From assembly GCA_029553845.1 (NCBI GenBank), contig JAKPKF010000320.1:1-14325 (forward strand): 14,325 nt of DNA, given 5' to 3'. Shown here in pieces: positions 10,201 through 14,325 of this stretch (position 1 is the first letter of the stretch; the number at the start of each line of letters is the position of its first letter). The stretch is from a bacterium (GTDB lineage Bacteria > Patescibacteria > Dojkabacteria > SC72). The notes beneath the pieces are model-generated. The model saw only the letters and a program-made list of their open reading frames with translations. It searched no databases and had not been told where the DNA came from. The position numbers and the translations under genes were made by a program.

Positions 10201-13160
10201 ATAGCCTCATCGTTAATATAGATAGTTGTACCTGCATTTTCTACAGGGACAACACTTATCGCATTAGCTTTACGTAATGCAAGCTTTCTTGAGAAGTTGT
10301 TATCCACACTTTCTGAGACAGTTACAAAATCTTCTAATACTCTTTCATTTGCATCAGCTGTTGCAATGTAAGCTGCAATAGTAGATTTATTACCCCTATC
10401 TACTCTCATGATACTTAATATATCTGATAGCCCTTTAACATCTCCTAAAGGGATATCATACATTGAGCTAATACGATTAATAAGATGAGTTTCAAATTGT
10501 TGGTCAATGCCGTTTAATACCATACTAACTGATTTAAACCTCTCAAGAATACTATCATACTGAATTCCCTTTATCCTGTGACCTATAAGTTTCATCATAG
10601 TGATAGCTTCATGCTGTGCTTGGAATGCTTCTTGTATTCTAATCTCTTTCTTCATTGATTGATTAGATGCAACTGCTTTAGCGATATCTAATTTATTAAT
10701 AATGAGATCAACCATCGATGTTCTTAACTCTCGTATAGTTTTATTCATTATTTCATAATCATCGCCTGTTGTTGATTCAGGAGTACCAGGTAAAGAAGCT
10801 AATATTCTTTGAGCAGTAACCCCTGCTGACTCACCAATAAGAGTACGTACAATGTCAGGATCAAGTCCTTGTGCTGACGCAACTAAGTCAAATAGTGTAT
10901 TAGGATTCTCAATTCCTTGCTGCTTTATTCTACCCATTACGCCATTAAATACAGACTGTTCTCCTGGGGTTAATGTTGGATTCTGATAGTTATCATATAG
11001 TGTACGTAATGTGTTTATTGAATCGATTGTATTATCTCTACCAAAAAATGTTAATGATTCTTTGGTAGCATTATATAGTCCACCAAACATCTCATCATTA
11101 ATCTGTATATCTCCATCTTTAAGAGTCTTATCTAAATCAACATTAAGAACACTTGTGATAATGTTTTTCATTCTATGAGAGAACTCACGTGAAGCATCAT
11201 CATTGTCTCCTATATGGATACGTTTAAGATACTCATATGATTGCTTCGCGAGAGCTTTATTATGTTCAGTTGCTCCAAGATGAGTTCGTAAGTATGTCTC
11301 CATTGTATTAGCAAAGTCATCATAGTTATCACGATCAAGATGTATATTATCTTCAAGCATAGCAAGATTAACTGCACCTCTTGCTGCGATATTAACACCA
11401 TAAGGGAGAGGAGATCTACCTCCTAATATATCTGCTATATCATGTATATTATTTGCTGAGCCAGCGAATGCACGAGACATAAATGTATCCTGTGCTGTAT
11501 TCGCCCCACCAGTAAAGAGTCTAAACATTAGATTAGTTGCTAACTCTTGAGAGATAAACATAGATGAATATAATTGAGCAGCTACTTCTGGGTCAGTACC
11601 TCGCAAGGATAGTACACCATCTTTATTATAGGCTAAAAGAGCCATATCCATGCCTCTAAGCCCTCCAGGATACATAGTATTAGTTATGTCAGCTGTGAAC
11701 TTAGCAATGCCAAATAGCTTCTTATTCTGTTGAGATAGGTGACTAAACTCCTGAGCATTCTTCTTAAACCATTTCTTTGTGAGAATAGGAGCTATTGCAT
11801 TTGGATCAGTTTTAGATAGTTTACCTATCACAACATTACGTGCGAAGTTCATGCCAATATTATTTACTACTCTTCTTCTATACGCATCCCATACACTACT
11901 TGTAACAGTTTCAGCAAATGATTTTGCATCTCTTCCTTCTTCTAATGCACGTTGTTTTTCAATCTCGTGCATCTTAGTGAATACGTATCGTTGCATAGTT
12001 GATTCATGGAACGCATCACCCCAACCAATTCCATTAGAAGCATAGTTAATTGAGTTGAATACAGCATAGTCTATTGCAGTATCGTACGCAGTCTCTAATC
12101 CTTGATTAAGTATCGGCATCATAGCAACATGAAACATTCTTCCTATTCCACTACCAGGACTTGAAGTATCCTCAACAGCTCTAAGTAATTGTCTTAAAGT
12201 AGTCCTATCTCCGAAACCTGGAGTGCTATGCACCATTGCTTTAGATAATCCATTAGATATAATATGTGATAATGATTCAGCTGCGAGTGTTGTAAGCATC
12301 TTTTTACTTCCAAATTTAAATTCATCAGCGAATCCTGTACTCATTGAATACTCTCCAAATGTGTTATTTACGACATTTAATGCAGTCAAGGCTGTACGAG
12401 AGTTAAGCCATGTGGATTGAAGCGTATTTACGGCTGTTGCAGACGTTGCACCACCTGTTAAGTATGCTAATAGAAACTGTTCTCCTATAGGTAATACAAA
12501 TGCTCCTACATTAGCAGACATTCTACCCATCTCTTCAAGCATTTGATCTTCAGCACTTGCAGTATAGAAATGTTCTTTAAGTGCAGCTTGTCTAAAGTTC
12601 TTTGATAATGGATTAAGTTTACCTTCAATAGAATCTTCGATCAACAATTTAGTAGCTATACTACCAATGATAGTATTACCTAATGCTATTGTTGACCATT
12701 GAGCCATTGACCCACCTATATTAACATTATGTGTAATCTCTGAATAGTATTTCTTTGAACCATCAAGGCTTCGGATATAAACATCTCCATCAGCATCAGC
12801 AGTAGAGAAGTTTCGTATCGCCATAGTTCTTTTATGCTCACCGTCATTACCTAATATTTCATTAACAAGAGTATTAGATTTACTCATGATTTCATTATAT
12901 GCTTTATTGCTTCCTATTATAGGGCTTAATCTATCATAATCAGATACCATAGAGGTAGCAATATTATATGCTAATGCTCTACGTGCAGCCTCTCTGGGAT
13001 TATCTTTAGCCTCAGAAGCAGTCATTCCTAACTGACTATGATTAGCTATTGCAGAGTATGTGAGTATAGCACCTGTCCCAGACACTGACTTGTAATCATC
13101 CATTTTAACAGTGTCAAGTAGTTCATTATACACTTGACCTATTCGTTCTTCTTTACTCAT
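4293..13160 (-). CDS. Giant two-barrel (DxDGD) RNA polymerase, crAss-like virion type, with a very long N-terminal region
   Basis: This 2955-residue protein is a predicted DNA-directed RNA polymerase of the single-chain double-psi beta-barrel class. The catalytic loop is GSDYDGDQGM, with Asp2193, Asp2195 and Asp2197 as Mg-binding residues. About 38 residues earlier lies LSRTPSDSITHLLALPI (Arg2154, Pro2156). The spacing and wording match bacterial beta' LNRAPTLHR...NADFDGDQM. The first barrel is probably at 1829-1893: HGDGSVKIS (1829-1837) resembles the DGxGxIS motif of eukaryotic RNA-silencing polymerases. It is followed by GGLSKNSLEVDP and NLKL, making Lys1870 and Lys1892 candidate catalytic lysines. 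In crAss-like phages this enzyme is packaged in the virion, ejected, and transcribes early genes. The first ~1780 residues are unexplained, mostly helical, with Gly/Ala-rich hydrophobic stretches at about 151-172 and 215-244. The C-terminal ~750 residues are helical. The start has a ribosome site (AAGGAAAGAG) and follows the previous gene by 11 bases. The polymerase call is firm; virion packaging is inferred. Confidence 0.92.
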   Translation of the reverse strand: MSKEERIGQVYNELLDTVKMDDYKSVSGTGAILTYSAIANHSQLGMTASEAKDNPREAARRALAYNIATSMVSDYDRLSPIIGSNKAYNEIMSKSNTLVNEILGNDGEHKRTMAIRNFSTADADGDVYIRSLDGSKKYYSEITHNVNIGGSMAQWSTIALGNTIIGSIATKLLIEDSIEGKLNPLSKNFRQAALKEHFYTASAEDQMLEEMGRMSANVGAFVLPIGEQFLLAYLTGGATSATAVNTLQSTWLNSRTALTALNVVNNTFGEYSMSTGFADEFKFGSKKMLTTLAAESLSHIISNGLSKAMVHSTPGFGDRTTLRQLLRAVEDTSSPGSGIGRMFHVAMMPILNQGLETAYDTAIDYAVFNSINYASNGIGWGDAFHESTMQRYVFTKMHEIEKQRALEEGRDAKSFAETVTSSVWDAYRRRVVNNIGMNFARNVVIGKLSKTDPNAIAPILTKKWFKKNAQEFSHLSQQNKKLFGIAKFTADITNTMYPGGLRGMDMALLAYNKDGVLSLRGTDPEVAAQLYSSMFISQELATNLMFRLFTGGANTAQDTFMSRAFAGSANNIHDIADILGGRSPLPYGVNIAARGAVNLAMLEDNIHLDRDNYDDFANTMETYLRTHLGATEHNKALAKQSYEYLKRIHIGDNDDASREFSHRMKNIITSVLNVDLDKTLKDGDIQINDEMFGGLYNATKESLTFFGRDNTIDSINTLRTLYDNYQNPTLTPGEQSVFNGVMGRIKQQGIENPNTLFDLVASAQGLDPDIVRTLIGESAGVTAQRILASLPGTPESTTGDDYEIMNKTIRELRTSMVDLIINKLDIAKAVASNQSMKKEIRIQEAFQAQHEAITMMKLIGHRIKGIQYDSILERFKSVSMVLNGIDQQFETHLINRISSMYDIPLGDVKGLSDILSIMRVDRGNKSTIAAYIATADANERVLEDFVTVSESVDNNFSRKLALRKANAISVVPVENAGTTIYINDEAIHTRELDLNRNIVTLILDDPDKSSALTTEMMRGYVGTYINKLADGLNVKETQAINDRLNSLLIGHNIRVDFTPNSGADNDEINIYMPDNLSVQEYKDVLTTIANASIARLTSSEIDSHNSYREANTTDRILHVGAVTINNKTMPIDEGVKRIKQVHGAINVARMAIATGYDIDTSREIVGRYLTLKGRSELRNDDLINYLLVHQYQENSIMRTLQVKFSSTDKAYLTALAAINKTGKVTQSESMMTISLEESNNMTEAQKESVTRLLNEQGFARLPASGTASMGGMFFKVTGDQSTDPKKIQAYTRAYRDLLINNTTIVNRDNLIAALAEIRGEYDRTYTAIGRLDEGGYNNLWNLFRQDLATRLGIFFTPGSEEIFNQFSIKSLFDLTLGVYRVRENGAMAVKTIDRDSYEKFTEHLTHVFATNGSEMLSITGMDARTVNKRPAEAAVYGAEQRELVNDFRNLNFTPAEYADVDNLLHSIFNNRNLSYSDRISDRDFATVWNDLRPIIQSRYSINIDDPTYAPAFRRMVNHWGDRGPAIERGIDEVLHKFAEQIIPPYFMDADIIELAEGARTALEKYSYPATGDANEPDQIKNIHETMADNINSILNNINHMVLDNFGQTESSISGVDEITGSAMLNTVIKASNSLPQNQQPPEVITFVRAAERMLKNIDKNPIENLQKLVKDSIETPDSVPFYQIIGAVIDAQNHYVEGSAAYGYIQSFIDRLNNAMAPANRLSPDKYGQRDEVFRSFSTKEVTSEKFYKYIKRDEKNTPQSKEARLLATAAMDGLLVANPDYDAVKRVNAMFTDYIPDENFVQAMAREFSDLKIEYVEADTNRSIGPRHGDGSVKISPRMSARIGYMMGLPGHNATKISGISGLLGGLSKNSLEVDPQIDDNTIRIYTDNLKLTNKQTLSIINALSGNQYLGERIVINDVNHVGFTVDLSQYSDEIRQGVFRSLRLHAVAKQGALDRTAYPEQVVMNPFQVAGNPFDTESYINNVRETYAKGLIDPNTSMAEVINMTKAQADKPAIEGIYSIIGSEALAQPIGRSNSLLFNFDDLPELNNVTMNSDTKMKGQIAVTIESLADSILMLNTKQEYATLLNQPENSHLVGLAANIVNLNNNFTPSEQEMRSIMDFLANEKVGLLIKLEGSELSNPNAKPIYMSVLSRTPSDSITHLLALPIKEVLNKGNGRQFFIDSHAAWQKGSDYDGDQGMILQVNKKNLMDAVNKGLNTLMGADYVRPNSLLERISTYTEKIIQMKKADVMGNMLHASDPGPYTAQSDTLQLGATLIKSMFQTQAANSAMLARNTEYVTTQIMEDADEHGDSGLLELNKNIKQLYKTYSKNFKHTPLATHRYSTFKMVKGQELLIDKDTISSGLTPHMGFEDLGHSLGFQTFKLDSINESYMVALVDKSKNQIGVSLVSYALADSKSSAELLKKNVRETLRRDNRVPSYHTARNELKEFLKRGGNTKFSSNIIEDDIRLGSANNIFDQISSAFTSNPSAGLVKALLEIDSNKDNIITDVMSSQRELFLAGNFDTSAVWINNGKLEVTPSILTIPKRHAGDLGFGEDIEDRILKAIGDFQTQNLGEAMRSSIASVNESASNQVTVANTHHTAAKKMMSSIMKKFGAEYDDTLRDMKKISELIDRSGSTVTLEELKDISHMSSKYAKNREMLPPTFRAVLSIEAPDGQREGMASRPHELKRLGENFPEKLHTEYAKKFPQSIALYEMSKEFGVFHTNLENTQKIHDMFRNNFKDIRHDALSKVADVMKKSEILLNSNIQHFNGLVDYMSDILLSTDIGIGASVDRENISNLLTKMDINVSSKVMHNILEVPERLIIAPNDAESVPVEQSYYLVDKNGKSISFDTLTHKMVEAMSDASETQKSLLRAVNMSLIKSLTHTSSQYAELNALSLTSSNINYLKSVLDNNGNYNEHGFNMFSQEEVNSKINYFNERSVLPLGVTQINKTIEC

Positions 13161-13171
13161 ATCTCTTTCCT

Positions 13172-13939
13172 TTACTTAACCTTGTATATCCCCATTAAGT
13201 CCTTAAACTTGATTCTTATGTCTTCCATTTCTCTGTCAGTTTGTTCTATTTTATTTCGTAACTCTGCTATTATATTCTTACCTTGAAGGCTATTAGCTAA
13301 TTTTTTATCCATATTAGTCATCTGGTTGTAGAGACCCTCTTTTTCTTTTTCATATAGTTGGTACGATCTGGTTAAAGCTTCTAACTCTTTTTGAGCTTGA
13401 ACCTGTACACCTTGTGCAGCTGCAGTAAATGCTTGAGCTTTATCCCTCTTCATTGTACCGACTAAGTATGCTGCCCCTTGTGTGAATGTGTCCATATTCT
13501 TCATCACTTGAGTTACTTTATTAGCTATATATTCTTCAGGGTTAGTCTGTATTAACGACCTTACATATTTCATTTGTTCATACTTATCATTAGCATCTTT
13601 AAGTAATTGTTCAGCACCAGGTACTCCTGCTTTAGCAAGATACATTGCAGAAAAAATAGAGTATGCAGATGTCTTAATTCGTCTGTCAAGATCGTCTTTT
13701 TCTCTTTTAATACTTGCTTTTGTTGGTGTACCTCTCTCTATAATCTCATGAATCAAATTAAGCATCTTCTGAGCTTCATGATTATCCTCAAAGAGGGTCT
13801 CATATGATTGAAGATTAACTATTGCATTAGCTATATTCGCAGCTTCTTTTTCCTCATTCTCAGCAAGACTTGTTTCTGGCTGATCTTTATCTTTAAAGAG
13901 GGCAGGATTTATGTTTAAGAGATTCTTATGAATACTCAT
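13172..13939 (-). CDS. Helical coiled-coil virion-type protein, unknown function
   Basis: This is a 255-residue protein, taking the second of two adjacent ATG codons (13939) as start; the first, at 13942, would add one Met. The first ATG directly abuts the extended Shine-Dalgarno and is only three bases from GGAGG, whereas the second is six bases away. The protein is almost wholly helical and highly charged. Residues about 75-95 (KREKDDLDRRIKTSAYSIF) and especially 185-248 (EALTRSYQLYEKEKEGL onward) look like coiled coils. An Ala/Gly-rich central part (about 155-180, AAYLVGTMK...AFTAAAQGVQVQAQ) could be an amphipathic or membrane-touching segment. There is no enzyme motif or signal peptide. 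Its start codons overlap the stop of the upstream gene, and the polymerase gene follows 11 bases later, so the three are surely co-expressed. A structural, scaffold or cargo role in the virion is inferred. Confidence 0.85.
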   Translation of the reverse strand: MSIHKNLLNINPALFKDKDQPETSLAENEEKEAANIANAIVNLQSYETLFEDNHEAQKMLNLIHEIIERGTPTKASIKREKDDLDRRIKTSAYSIFSAMYLAKAGVPGAEQLLKDANDKYEQMKYVRSLIQTNPEEYIANKVTQVMKNMDTFTQGAAYLVGTMKRDKAQAFTAAAQGVQVQAQKELEALTRSYQLYEKEKEGLYNQMTNMDKKLANSLQGKNIIAELRNKIEQTDREMEDIRIKFKDLMGIYKVK

Positions 13940-14325
13940 CATTCACCTCCTTTGCCAAAGAAGTTTTTAAAGAATTCTCCTATAATAGCATTTGTTTTTT
14001 TAATAGATGATCCAATAATTTTCCGGACAGAACTTTCATTGTCTAAGATATCAGAATTATTAGGATAAAGACTAAACACATCATCAAATTCTTCAATATG
14101 TTTTTGCATGGCTTTTGAGTGACTATCAATAAGGTTTGATATTTTTTCATATTGTTTTTCAGCAGCTTCTATATCCATGTTTTTATATTCATCGACTTTT
14201 GCATTAAATGCTTCTTCAAAACCCTTCTTATTATTTTTATATTTGTTTTCATTTTCTTTAGCCCACTTCTCAAGTTTTTTTCTTCTTTCGTCTGCTTTAG
14301 ACTCTATATATGTTTGAATTAAATT
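13939..14325 (-). CDS. Charged helical protein, N-terminus off the right edge
   Basis: The frame stays open from the stop at 13939 to the right edge, giving at least 128 residues. The ATG at 14178 would give only 79 residues, but it has no ribosome site. The 49 codons before it are open and have the same character (RRKKLEKWAKENENKYKNNK and onward), so it is an internal Met. The visible part is a Lys/Glu-rich helix, probably coiled coil, over the first ~75 residues. It then continues HIEEFDDVFSLYPNNSDILD and ends in a short hydrophobic/aromatic helix (IIGEFFKNFFGKGGE). Its stop overlaps the start of the next gene by four bases (ATGA), which indicates translational coupling. No family is recognised; a structural or scaffold-like virion role is a guess from context. 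Confidence 0.7.
   Translation of the reverse strand, partial: NLIQTYIESKADERRKKLEKWAKENENKYKNNKKGFEEAFNAKVDEYKNMDIEAAEKQYEKISNLIDSHSKAMQKHIEEFDDVFSLYPNNSDILDNESSVRKIIGSSIKKTNAIIGEFFKNFFGKGGE
13943..13953 (-). promoter_or_regulatory. Extended consensus Shine-Dalgarno
   Basis: AAAGGAGGTGA is an 11-base match to the complement of the 16S rRNA 3' tail (AAAGGAGGTGATC in Bacillota; AAGGAGGTGA of it is shared with Proteobacteria). It is embedded in the last codons of the upstream gene (GGC AAA GGA GGT GAA TGA) and serves the doubled ATG of the 255-residue gene. It is the strongest ribosome site in the window and favours the second ATG on spacing. Confidence 0.7.

Noticed and set aside
11210..11401. 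A 63-codon minus-strand frame rich in Ile/Leu that could look like a membrane protein
   Set aside because: It is an out-of-frame shadow within the polymerase gene, whose own frame there is clearly protein-like.
12783..12797. A second DxDGD string (DADGD, residues 122-126) in the giant protein
   Set aside because: It lacks the R-x-P segment and the hydrophobic strand pattern found around the real loop at 2193. It sits in what looks like a beta-turn region, so it is most likely chance.
4293..13160. Single-subunit (T7/N4-type) virion RNA polymerase
   Set aside because: N4-like phages also package a giant polymerase, but that enzyme is of the T7 fold. The DYDGD loop with the beta'-like R-x-P context indicates the two-barrel class instead.
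972..13941. Stop-codon reassignment (TAG or TGA), as seen in some crAss-like phages
   Set aside because: TAA, TAG and TGA all end genes here at positions matching the next start, and frames of 1015 and 2955 codons contain none of them internally. The standard code explains everything seen.

Overview
The window looks like part of the late (virion) gene cluster of a tailed phage. It is AT-rich and densely packed, and every gene I can support reads leftward on the minus strand. Genes are separated by at most 11 bases or overlap by a few bases, apart from one 51-base gap that holds a hairpin. I see no tRNA, rRNA, CRISPR array, insertion sequence or integrase, and no stretch over 300 bases without a gene.

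In transcription order (right to left) the layout is as follows. (1) The 3' part of a charged, helical protein runs in from the right edge. (2) A 255-residue helical/coiled-coil protein follows. (3) Next is a 2955-residue protein whose last third carries the two catalytic barrels of a two-barrel (double-psi beta-barrel) RNA polymerase. These include a DYDGD metal-binding loop and the R-x-P segment that precedes it in bacterial beta'. (4) A 1015-residue helical protein of unknown function follows. (5) Two small coupled genes of 87 and 67 residues come next. (6) After the hairpin, the first 249 residues of a tail-fibre-like protein run off the left edge.

A giant single-chain polymerase with a DxDGD loop, set among large helical virion-type proteins and followed by a fibre gene, is the arrangement known from crAss-like phages (Crassvirales). 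There the polymerase is packaged in the virion and ejected with the DNA to transcribe early genes. I infer that the large helical proteins here are co-packaged or co-ejected cargo and that the fibre is a later tail/receptor module. The crAss-like assignment rests on motif reading by eye; no search was run.

Two points do not fit the textbook crAss-like picture. The region N-terminal to the polymerase core is much longer than in the characterised relative, which suggests a fusion. Most genes also have strong Shine-Dalgarno sites, one of them an 11-base match to the full anti-Shine-Dalgarno complement, whereas the usual Bacteroidota hosts rarely rely on such sites. All three stop codons are used as stops and very long frames stay open, so the standard bacterial code fits.
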